From the NCBI RefSeq assembly GCF_900167525.1, contig NZ_FUZQ01000007.1, positions 248,001 to 312,000 on the forward strand: a stretch of 64,000 nt of DNA, read 5' to 3'. The notes beneath the pieces were generated by a model. It was not told the DNA's origin, searched no databases, and saw only the letters and a program-made list of their open reading frames with translations. This stretch comes from Krasilnikoviella flava. GTDB lineage: Bacteria > Actinomycetota > Actinomycetes > Actinomycetales > Cellulomonadaceae. Position 1 is the first letter of the stretch; each line of letters opens with the position of its first letter. Both the position numbers and the translations under genes were made by a program. Of this stretch, positions 45,713-54,080 are shown piece after piece.

Positions 45713-45883
45713 GCATCCTCCCCAGGATCCTTCGTGCCGCGCTCGTACGGTGGTGCGGCCCCGGCGGCGGACCATCATTGCAGATGCCGGGGGCGCCCGT
45801 GGCCACGGTCCGGAGGCCGAGCGACGACGCGCCGGGCCCGCGGCACCCGCCCGGCGGGGGGGGCCCGGGCTAGGATCAGGCCC

Positions 45884-47295
45884 ATGAGCAGCGGCGACGT
45901 CCTGCGAGCCGGGTCCGACGGGCCCGCCGAGGACGCGACCGCGACCGTCCTCCTCGTCGAGGACGACGACGGGGACGCGCTGCTCGTCACGGAGCTGCTC
46001 GAGGACGCCGAGGTGACGGTCGTGCTCCGGCGGGCCCGGTCGGTGGCGGAGGCCGTGGACGCGCTCTCCCGCCCCGGCGGCGCCCCCGGGGTCGACTGCG
46101 TCCTGCTCGACCTCGGCCTGCCCGACGCCGTAGGGCTGGCGGCGGTGACCCGGCTGCGCGAGGTCGCCGAGCGCGTGCACGACGTCCCCGCCCTCGTCGT
46201 GCTCACCGGGCTGACGGGCGGTGACCAGGGACTGCAGGCGGTGGCCGCGGGCGCCGACGACTACCTCGTCAAGGGCGAGACCGACTCGGGGCTCCTCGGC
46301 CGGTCGCTGCGCTACGCGCTCCAGCGGCGCCGCTCCGCCGCCCAGCAGCGCGCGCTGTACCGCAGCGCCGTGCGGGCCGAGGAGACCGCCCGGCTGGAGC
46401 GGGCGCTGCTGCCGAACCCCCTCGTGGACGACGAGCGGGTCTCCGTGATGGTCGGGTACCTGCCGGGCGGCGGCGGTCTGCTGGGGGGCGACTTCTTCGA
46501 CACCGTCGAGCGGCCCGACGGCACGGTGCTGTCGGTCGTGGGTGACGTCGCGGGCCACGGCCCCGACGAGGCGGCGCTCGGTGCCACCCTGCGCACGGCC
46601 TGGCGCACCCTCGTGCTGACGGGGACGCCGCCCGAGCGCATCCTGGAGCACCTGGAGCGGGTGCTGCTGACGGAGCGCGCACGCCCGGAGGTCTTCGTCA
46701 CGCTGTGCCAGGTGGTGGTGGCCCCCGACCGCCGGGGCGTCGACCTCTACCTGGCCGGTCACCTGCCGCCCTTGCTGATCACCGGACCGGTGGGAGACCT
46801 GCGCTGCGAGGCACTGCCGCCGACCGGCCGGGGACGGGCGCTCGGTGTCCCGGTCGAGGGCGGGTGGGAGCCGCGGCGCGTCGAGCTCGGTGGACCGTTC
46901 GCACTCATGCTGTACACCGACGGCCTGGTGGAGGCCGAGGTGCGGGGCGGCGCTGCCGTGCCCGGAGCGGCGGACGACCCGGGCCTGGACGGGCTGGGCC
47001 GGGACGCGCTGGGTCTGGTCGCGCTGCAGGGCGAGCGGCCCGCACGTGTCGGACCGCTGCGACACCGGGTGCCGCGGCTCGGGCAGTCCGGCCTGCACGA
47101 CCTCGTGCGCGAGGACCTGGCGCGCGACGGGATCGTCGGCGTGGTCGAGCGCGTGCTGCGCCGCGTCCGCAAGCTGCACGGCGGGCCGCTCACCGACGAC
47201 GCGGCACTGCTCGTCGTGGGGTGGACCGGACACGACACGCCGTACCTGGGGGAGCGCTCCTCGACCCTCGCCGACTCGGCCGAGTGGGCCCGGCC

Positions 47296-47299
<4 letters not shown>
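45884..47299 (+). CDS. Receiver-domain PP2C/SpoIIE-type serine phosphatase
   Basis: A 471-residue two-domain protein. Residues 20-140 are a response-regulator receiver (VLLVEDDDGDALLV, phosphoacceptor Asp76 in LLDLGLPD, VVLTGLTGG, KGE). After a short coiled linker (YRSAVRAEETARLERALLP) comes an RsbU/SpoIIE phosphatase domain (GGLLGGDFFDTVERPDG, VVGDVAGHGPDEAALGA, LMLYTDGLVEAEV, TDDAALLVV). Phosphorylation of the receiver probably controls dephosphorylation of an anti-sigma antagonist, but no such antagonist is nearby. TAGGAT (45871-45876) ends 7 nt before the ATG. It overlaps the kinase gene by 4 nt. Confidence 0.9.
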
Positions 47300-48504
<1,205 letters not shown>

Positions 48505-48582
48505 GCTCGGGGCACGTCGCTGACCTGCGACGATGCAGCAGCCGTGCGCCCCGACCGGGCGGTCGACGACGAGGGAGCGAGC

Positions 48583-49023
48583 ATGACGGACCAGCAGGCG
48601 GGCATCGAGGTGCTCCTCGTCGAGGACGACCCGGGCGACGTGCTCATGACGCGCGAGGCGTTCGAGGAGCACAAGGTCGCCAACCGGCTGTCGGTCGTGT
48701 CGGACGGCGTGAGCGCGATGGCGTTCCTGCGCAAGGAGGGCGAGCACGCCCAGGCGCCGACGCCGGACCTGATCCTCCTCGACCTCAACCTGCCGCGGAT
48801 GGACGGCCGGGAGGTGCTCGCGGCGGTCAAGGCCGATGAGCGGCTCAAGCACATCCCGGTGGTCGTGCTCACGACGTCGGAGGCGGAGGAGGACGTGCTG
48901 CGCTCGTACTCGCTGCACGCGAACGCCTACGTGACGAAGCCGGTGGACTTCGACCGGTTCATCCAGGTGGTCCGTGAGATCGACGACTTCTTCGTCACGG
49001 TGGTGCGGCTGCCGCACCGCTGA
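48583..49023 (+). CDS. Single-domain response regulator (Rcp1-type)
   Basis: A 146-residue receiver with no output domain. It has [18 protein letters not shown], the phosphoacceptor in [13 protein letters not shown], the switch Thr in [13 protein letters not shown] and the Lys in [11 protein letters not shown]. The sequence resembles Rcp1, the partner of Cph1-type kinases with HDLQEPLR boxes, which fits the preceding kinase. GAGGGA lies 6 nt before ATG 48583, 78 nt after the kinase stop. It may act as phosphate sink or shuttle between the kinase and the receiver-phosphatase. Confidence 0.92.
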   Translation: MTDQQAGIEVLLVEDDPGDVLMTREAFEEHKVANRLSVVSDGVSAMAFLRKEGEHAQAPTPDLILLDLNLPRMDGREVLAAVKADERLKHIPVVVLTTSEAEEDVLRSYSLHANAYVTKPVDFDRFIQVVREIDDFFVTVVRLPHR

Positions 49024-49145
49024 CGGGAACCGGTCACGGCAGCCGCGGCTCGGCGGCGGGCCGGGAAGGATCCCGGGCGCACGACGGTTGTCACCCCTGC
49101 GGGCGCGAGCCCGTCGGTGCGAGCCGAGACCCGAGGAGGAGACCG

Positions 49146-50084
49146 TTGCTGGACCCGCAGAGCATCTATGAGGTCGACGAGGCCGCCGTCGGGCGTGTCC
49201 TGCCCCACCACGGGCCCGACGCTCCGTCGACCGGCGCCGGACCCGTGCTGCTGCACGCCCTCGACGGGTTCATCGACGCGGGCTCGGCGGGGGAGATCTC
49301 CGTGGAGCACGTGTTTGAGGAGCTGACCACCACGCGACTCGTGACGTTCGACGTCGACCAGCTGCTCGACTACCGGTCGAAGCGGGTCGGGATGACGTTC
49401 GACGCCGACCGGTGGTCGTCGTACGACGAGCCGTACCTCGCGATCGACCACGTGGCGGACCGGGAGGGAACGGGATTCCTGCTCCTGCACGGCGCCGAGC
49501 CCGACCTGCAGTGGGAGCGCGTCGTGGCGGCGGTGAAGGGGCTGGTCGAGCGCTTCGACGTCTCGCTGACGGTCGGCTTCCACGGGATCCCGATGGGCGT
49601 GCCGCACACGCGCCCGCTGTCGCTGACGGCGCACGGCACCCGCCCCGGCCTGGTCGAGGACTACACGTCGTTCTTCGGGACCGTGCGCGTGCCGGGCTCG
49701 CTGGCAGCGCTCCTGGAGTACCGGCTCGGCGCGGCGGGGCACGACGCGATCGGCTTCACCGTCCACGTGCCGCACTACCTCGCGCAGTCCCGGTACGCGC
49801 CGGCGGCGGTCGTCGCGCTGCGGCACGTGGAGCGCGCCACGGGTCTCGACCTCGCGACGGGTCTGCTCGCGGACGCCGCGGCCGACGCGACGATCGAGGT
49901 CGAGAAGCAGGTGGGGGAGTCGGGTGAGGTGAAGGCCGTCGTCAAGGCCCTCGAGGAGCAGTACGACGCGTTCACGAAATCCGTAGGACGCCCGAGTCTC
50001 CTGGCCGAGCAGGCCCCCCTGCCGACGGCCGAGGAGCTCGGCGCCGAGTTCGAGCGGTTCCTGGCCCAGCAGAACGACGACTGA
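49146..50084 (+). CDS. PAC2 family protein
   Basis: A 312-residue protein of the PAC2 (proteasome assembly chaperone 2-like) family: VLLHALDGFIDAGSAGEISVEH in parts, VTFDVDQLLDYRSKR, LLLHGAEPDLQWERV, GFHGIPMGVPHTRP and HVPHYLAQSRY. Actinobacterial members such as Rv2125 and Rv2714 have solved structures but no established role; despite the name, linkage to the proteasome is unproven. It starts at TTG 49146 after a GAGGAGGAG ribosome site. It follows the signalling operon by 122 nt and is probably a separate unit. Confidence 0.85.
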   Translation: MLDPQSIYEVDEAAVGRVLPHHGPDAPSTGAGPVLLHALDGFIDAGSAGEISVEHVFEELTTTRLVTFDVDQLLDYRSKRVGMTFDADRWSSYDEPYLAIDHVADREGTGFLLLHGAEPDLQWERVVAAVKGLVERFDVSLTVGFHGIPMGVPHTRPLSLTAHGTRPGLVEDYTSFFGTVRVPGSLAALLEYRLGAAGHDAIGFTVHVPHYLAQSRYAPAAVVALRHVERATGLDLATGLLADAAADATIEVEKQVGESGEVKAVVKALEEQYDAFTKSVGRPSLLAEQAPLPTAEELGAEFERFLAQQNDD

Positions 50085-50150
50085 CGCCGGTCCGGCTCCC
50101 GTTCCGGGAGCCGCCCGCAATGGTCGTTGCGCGGCATCCGCGGCATATCC

Positions 50151-50177
50151 GTGGCACGAGGGTGTGGTCCGTGCCAC
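50151..50177. promoter_or_regulatory. Inverted repeat in the region upstream of the cold-shock gene
   Basis: GTGGCAC (50151-50157) and GTGCCAC (50171-50177) are perfect complements, 20 bp centre to centre, about two helical turns. Related GCGGCAT units lie just upstream (about 50132-50147). A CACACT -10-like element overlaps the right arm. It may be an operator for the csp gene. Confidence 0.35.
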
Positions 50178-50291
50178 ACTGACCGCGTTGCAGAGGCAGA
50201 CCCTCGCAAGAACCGCGGCGGCAGCCTGTGCAGTGACGGGTGGCCGCCCGGTGCGCCCGTGACCGTTGTGACGGAAGGTCGAAGGATCAGC

Positions 50292-50495
50292 ATGGCGCAA
50301 GGTTCTGTGAAGTGGTTCAACTCGGAAAAGGGCTTCGGCTTCATCGCACAGGACGACGGCGGCGCCGACGTCTTCGTGCACTACTCGGCGATCCAGTCCC
50401 AGGGGTACCGCTCCCTGGAGGAGGCCCAGCGCGTCGAGTTCGAGATCACCCAGGGTCCGAAGGGGCCGCAGGCGGAGCAGGTCGTCCCGCTCTGA
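50292..50495 (+). CDS. cspA: Cold-shock protein
   Basis: A 67-residue OB-fold protein that binds single-stranded nucleic acid as an RNA chaperone. RNP1 is KGFGFI (with [17 protein letters not shown]) and RNP2 is DVFVHYS. Length and sequence are standard. ATG 50292 is preceded by an AGGAT-type ribosome site. The leader appears to be about 110 nt, long enough for temperature-responsive folding as in other csp messages, but no cold-box motif was identified. A hairpin terminator follows. Confidence 0.95.
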   Translation: MAQGSVKWFNSEKGFGFIAQDDGGADVFVHYSAIQSQGYRSLEEAQRVEFEITQGPKGPQAEQVVPL

Positions 50496-50512
50496 GCCTC
50501 CGGCTCGTCTGA

Positions 50513-50549
50513 CGACGGCCGCGTCCCCGATGTCGGGGCGCGGCCGTCG
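50513..50549. terminator. Terminator between csp and the spermidine-synthase-like gene
   Basis: Positions 50513-50530 and 50533-50549 form a 17-bp stem with one bulged T (core CGACGGCCGCG with CGCGGCCGTCG). It lies between the convergent csp and spermidine-synthase-like genes. Confidence 0.75.
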
Positions 50550-50583
50550 GCGTGCCCGGGCCGTCGCGCCGGGTCCGGTCCGG

Positions 50584-51486
50584 TCAGCCGCCGGCGAACC
50601 GCGCGAGCTCGGCGCCGGCCAGGAGCCGTGCGGGGACGGGCAGGCTGCGGAGCCGTCGCGCGAGGGCCGCGTCGTCGAGGTCGACGCCGGGTGCGTCCCT
50701 GCCGGCGTCCTCCGCGGGCGTGGCCCGGACCGCGACGAGCACCACGTTGCCGTAGCGGCGCCCCTTGAGGATCGCGTGCTCGGCGACGACGCCGAGCCTC
50801 CCCTCCGCCAGCGCGTCGTCGCCGAACGCTTCGGCGAGGTGCCCGACCTCGCGGCGGGCGAGGAGCAGGGGCGGACGGTCCGCGCAGTTGGCGAGGAGGA
50901 CGCCGCCGGGGCGCAGGGCGCGGTGCGCGGCTGCGGCGAACCCGGCGTCGGCCAGGTGGTCGGGGGTGCGGTCGCCGGCGAAGACGTCGCGCACGACGAC
51001 GTCGAACGAGCCAGGGGCGAGCGACGCGAGGGCGTGCCCCGCGTCGTCGGCCCGCAGCCGCAGGCGCGGCGCGCGCGGCAGCGCGAACCAGGACCGGACG
51101 AGCTCGAGCAGGCGGGCGTCGACGTCCACGCCGAGCTGGCGCGAGTCCGGCCGCTCGTGCTCGACGTGCCGGGCCAGCGCGCACCCGGCCGCGCCGAGGT
51201 GCAGCACCCGCAGCGGGCCGGCGGGCAGGCCTGCCAGCACGGCGGCCATCTGCTGCATGTACTCGAAGGCGAGGAACCCGGGGTCGTCGAGGTCGAGGGC
51301 GGAGCTCGGCACGCCGTTGACGTGCAGCGTCACCCGGTCGGGATGGTCGGGGTCGCGCTCGACGCGCGCCGTGCCGGTGTCGATCGGCACCTCGCCGTCG
51401 GGGAGTGTCGGTGCGTCGGAGGATGCTGGGTGGCGTCGACCGGACCGGCGCTCAGGGCGCGATCCGCCTCGGGAGGAGCGGGGCAT
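50584..51486 (-). CDS. Spermidine synthase-like protein
   Basis: A 300-residue cytoplasmic protein with the Rossmann methyltransferase fold of polyamine aminopropyltransferases: FLAFEYMQQMAAVLAGLP, RVLHLGAAGCALARHVEH, VDVDARLLELVRSWF, DVVVRDVFAGDRTP and GGVLLANCADRPP. The catalytic Asp-rich DxYD gate of true spermidine synthases is altered to RDVFAGD, and no decarboxylase genes are nearby, so polyamine synthesis is doubtful. It starts at ATG 51486 with a GAGACT element 6 nt upstream and is divergent from the SOS-controlled HEPN gene; the LexA box lies 60 bp from its start. Confidence 0.72.
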   Translation of the reverse strand: MPRSSRGGSRPERRSGRRHPASSDAPTLPDGEVPIDTGTARVERDPDHPDRVTLHVNGVPSSALDLDDPGFLAFEYMQQMAAVLAGLPAGPLRVLHLGAAGCALARHVEHERPDSRQLGVDVDARLLELVRSWFALPRAPRLRLRADDAGHALASLAPGSFDVVVRDVFAGDRTPDHLADAGFAAAAHRALRPGGVLLANCADRPPLLLARREVGHLAEAFGDDALAEGRLGVVAEHAILKGRRYGNVVLVAVRATPAEDAGRDAPGVDLDDAALARRLRSLPVPARLLAGAELARFAGG

Positions 51487-51535
51487 ACGTCCAGTCTCCC
51501 CGGTCCACGGCGCCGGACGTGCCGATGATCGACGG

Positions 51536-51564
51536 TTGACATGTTCGAACAGGTGTTCGACACT
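51536..51564 (+). promoter_or_regulatory. SOS promoter of the HEPN-Pol IV operon
   Basis: A perfect -35 TTGACA (51536-51541) and a GACACT -10 (51559-51564) are spaced by exactly 17 bp. The perfect LexA box CGAACAGGTGTTCG (51546-51559) fills the spacer, so LexA would shut the promoter. The leader to the first ATG is about 35 nt. Confidence 0.85.
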
Positions 51565-51606
51565 GGACGGGCGCGGGCAAAGGCCGCGGAGCACGGGAGG
51601 TGCAGG

Positions 51607-52083
51607 ATGTCGGCTCGCACGAGATCTGCCGGGATGACGAGCGGTCGTGGCCCGGCCGCCGTGGGCGCGTTGCCCGCGAGCCCCGAGGTGACCCGGCTGC
51701 TCGACCGGTCCGACGCCGAGCTCGCGGCCGCCGCGACGGCGACGCACCCGGCCGATCGCTTCGTGCACGCGCACCTGGCGGCGCTCCGCGCGGCCGCCGC
51801 GGTCGTCGCGCTGCGGGGCAGGCCGTCGGCACGCACCCGCGCGCGGTCGGTGTGGGACATGCTGGCCCTCGTGGAGCCGGAGCTCGCGGCGTGGTCGGGA
51901 TACTTCGCCGCCGGGGCCCGGGTGCGGGCTGCGGTCGAGGCGGGCCTCGAGCCCGACGTCGACGCTCGCCGCGCGGCCGAGCTCGTCGCGTGCGCGGAGG
52001 ACTTCCGGGACGAGGTCGGCCTCCTGGTCGACCCCCGCACGGGATTCGCGCGGCCGCTCGCCGTCGCGCCGGCGGCCTCGTGA
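51607..52083 (+). CDS. SAV_6107-family HEPN domain protein
   Basis: A 158-residue helical protein matching the actinobacterial SAV_6107 HEPN family (ADRFVHAHLAALRAAAAVVAL, then VWDMLALVEPELAAWSGYFAAGA). An R-x4-H pattern (RFVHAH) occurs in the first conserved helix, not at the C-terminal position of HEPN ribonuclease motifs, so nuclease activity is doubtful. ATG 51607 has GGGAGG 6 nt upstream; an ATG at 51541 lies within the promoter and is rejected. It is the first gene of an SOS-induced operon and overlaps the Pol IV gene by GTGA, implying a role connected to translesion synthesis. Confidence 0.82.
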   Translation: MSARTRSAGMTSGRGPAAVGALPASPEVTRLLDRSDAELAAAATATHPADRFVHAHLAALRAAAAVVALRGRPSARTRARSVWDMLALVEPELAAWSGYFAAGARVRAAVEAGLEPDVDARRAAELVACAEDFRDEVGLLVDPRTGFARPLAVAPAAS

Positions 52084-53357
52084 GCCGCGGCCCGCGGTCC
52101 GCGGAAGCTTTCCGTGACTGGGGCTCCGACGAGTCGCGCACGTCCGTGCTGCACGTCGACATGGACGCGTTCTTCGCCTCGTGCGAGCTGGTGCGCCGGC
52201 CGGAGCTGCGTGGCCGGCCGGTCATCGTGGGTGGGAGGGACCGGGGCGTCGTCCTCGCCGCGACGTACGAGGCGCGGGCGTTCGGCGTCCGCTCGGCGAT
52301 GTCGATGGCCGCAGGCCTGCGCCTGTGCCCGCAGGCGGTCGTCGTGCCGCCCGACCACACGCTCTACCACGAGGTGTCCGAGTCGGTCATGGCGCTCCTC
52401 GCCACGATCACCCCGCTGGTCGAGCGGATCTCCGTGGACGAGGCCTTCCTCGACGTGAGCGGGGCGCGCCGCCGGCTCGGGTCGCCGACGGAGATCGGTG
52501 CGCGGCTCCGGGAGCGGGTACTGGCCGAGCACGGGATCACCTGCTCCGTCGGGGTGGCACAGAACAAGTTCGTGGCCAAGCTCGCGTCGACCCATGCCAA
52601 GCCCGACGGGATGATGCTCGTGCCGGCGGACGCCACCGTGCGGTTCCTGCGCACGCTCCCGGTCGGGGCACTGTGGGGCGTGGGGGAGAAGACGGAGGCC
52701 GCCCTGGCGCGCTGGGGCATCACGACGGTGGCCCAGCTCGCCGACACCGACGTGCCCTCCTTGCAGGCGGCGGTCGGATCGGTGTCCGGGGCACACCTGC
52801 ACGACCTGGCGTGGGGGCGTGACCCGCGTCCGGTCGTCCCGGGGCACGAGGAGCGCAGCATCGGGGCCGAGACCACCTTCGAGCGGGACCTGTGGGACCT
52901 GCGCGCCGTGGAGCAGCGGGTGCTGGAGCTCGCGGACCGGGTCGCCGCGCGGCTGCGTCACCAGGGCGTGGTGGCGCGGACGGTGTCGATCAAGGTGCGC
53001 ACCAGCGACTTCCGCACCTTCACGAGGTCGCGGACGCTCGACGGTCCGACCGACGTGGCGCGAGAGATCTTCCTCGTCGCGAGCGATCTGCTGGGCGCGG
53101 CCGACCTGCGCGGGCTGCCCGTGCGGCTCGTCGGCGTCCGGGCGGAGAACCTGCAGGTGAGGGCCGGGATCGCGGAGCAGGTCACCCTCGACGAAGCCGT
53201 GGATCCCCGCCAGGAAGCCCGTCGGGAGGCCGAGCTCGCGCTGGACGCCGTGCGTGAGAGATTCGGGAGATCGTCGATCAGCCTGGGTGCGGCATCGAGA
53301 CGTGGGCGAGGTTCACCCTCGTCGACTACCGTGGCGGGCGGCGCGGGCCTATCCTGA
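52080..53357 (+). CDS. dinB: DNA polymerase IV (DinB family)
   Basis: A 425-residue Y-family translesion polymerase. Catalytic acidic residues are in VLHVDMDAFFASCE and SVDEAFLDVSG. The steric region VVLAATYEARAFGVRSAM, the helix-hairpin-helix (LPVGALWGVGEKTEAALARWG) and the little finger (AETTFERDLWD, RTVSIKVRTSDFRTFTRSRT) are complete. A possible beta-clamp peptide (QVTLDE) is near residue 375. The start is the GTG overlapping the HEPN stop; it is controlled by the LexA box at 51546-51559. It is the DinB/DinP type, not ImuB, because the active-site acids are intact. Confidence 0.94.
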   Translation: MSRGPRSAEAFRDWGSDESRTSVLHVDMDAFFASCELVRRPELRGRPVIVGGRDRGVVLAATYEARAFGVRSAMSMAAGLRLCPQAVVVPPDHTLYHEVSESVMALLATITPLVERISVDEAFLDVSGARRRLGSPTEIGARLRERVLAEHGITCSVGVAQNKFVAKLASTHAKPDGMMLVPADATVRFLRTLPVGALWGVGEKTEAALARWGITTVAQLADTDVPSLQAAVGSVSGAHLHDLAWGRDPRPVVPGHEERSIGAETTFERDLWDLRAVEQRVLELADRVAARLRHQGVVARTVSIKVRTSDFRTFTRSRTLDGPTDVAREIFLVASDLLGAADLRGLPVRLVGVRAENLQVRAGIAEQVTLDEAVDPRQEARREAELALDAVRERFGRSSISLGAASRRGRGSPSSTTVAGGAGLS

Positions 53358-53395
53358 GAGCGTTACCGTTCCACCGCGAGACCCGGGGGGACTCG

Positions 53396-53824
53396 ATGCC
53401 ACTGTCCGAGTACGAGCAGCGAGTGCTGGAGCAGATGGAGCGTGCGCTGAGCAGCGACGATCCCCGTCTGGCCAACACCCTGCAGCAGGCGCGCCGCCGG
53501 TCGCCCCTGCGCTATGTCCTGGCCGGCGTCGGAGTCATCGCGGGGCTGCTGCTGCTCGTGGTCGGTGCCGCCACGTCGCAGGCCTGGGTCGGCGTCGCCG
53601 GCTTCGTCCTCATGTTCGCCGGGGTGGCGTTCGCCTTCGCCGCTCCTCGTCGGTCAGGGCCTACGGGCGTCGTCCGGCCGGACGGAACGATCGATCCGGT
53701 GACCAACCCTGATCGATCACGCCCCGGGCAGACCACGACCCGCCCCAGCACCGCCGCGAAGAAGGAGGGGTTCCTGGCACGTCTCGAGGCGCGCTGGGAG
53801 CGTCGACGGGACCAGGGTCGCTGA
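53396..53824 (+). CDS. DUF3040 membrane protein
   Basis: A 142-residue protein of the actinobacterial DUF3040 family. It begins MPLSEYEQRVLEQMERALSS, followed by two membrane segments (YVLAGVGVIAGLLLLVVGAA and VGVAGFVLMFAGVAFAFAA) and a charged cytoplasmic tail. Function is unknown. In many Actinobacteria it lies between dinB and the mraZ division cluster, as here. A TATCCT element sits about 40 nt upstream, suggesting its own promoter. A T-rich hairpin terminator follows. Confidence 0.85.
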   Translation: MPLSEYEQRVLEQMERALSSDDPRLANTLQQARRRSPLRYVLAGVGVIAGLLLLVVGAATSQAWVGVAGFVLMFAGVAFAFAAPRRSGPTGVVRPDGTIDPVTNPDRSRPGQTTTRPSTAAKKEGFLARLEARWERRRDQGR

Positions 53825-53867
53825 GCCCCGGAGCCGCCGTCGTCGCGAACCGCTGACGAGAAGCAAC

Positions 53868-53910
53868 CGAGCCCGTCCTGCCCTTCGAGGGGCAGGACGG
53901 GCTCGTCTTT
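53868..53910. terminator. Intrinsic terminator after DUF3040
   Basis: A perfect 16-bp stem, CGAGCCCGTCCTGCCC (53868-53883) with GGGCAGGACGGGCTCG (53890-53905), closes a TTCGAG loop and is followed on the + strand by TCTTTCCTT. It is the best canonical terminator of the window and may also stop the opposing operon. Confidence 0.85.
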
Positions 53911-53946
53911 CCTTGGTCGATGGTCGCGCCCGCTGCGTCGGGCGGC

Positions 53947-54018
53947 CGGCACCTCGAAGTCCGGCACCCAGCGGGTCGGCACCCGTCGAGGATGTCGGCA
54001 CCGACGGGCGGCCGGCAC
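53947..54018. repeat. Cluster of five CGGCAC motifs in a gap between convergent genes
   Basis: CGGCAC occurs at 53947, 53962, 53977, 53996 and 54013, the first three spaced exactly 15 bp, four of them followed by C. The 256-nt gap from 53825 to 54080 otherwise holds only the terminator; no convincing gene is seen in it. Confidence 0.4.
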
Positions 54019-54080
54019 TGTCGATCCTTGCCGACCACCTGTGCGCGGCAGGCTCGGCGCGTCGACGCCTGGTCGCCCCC

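Noticed and set aside
51541-51606. Possible upstream start (ATG at 51541) for the HEPN protein.
   Set aside because: It lies inside the -35/LexA box, so it would not be transcribed from that promoter; ATG 51607 has a good ribosome site.
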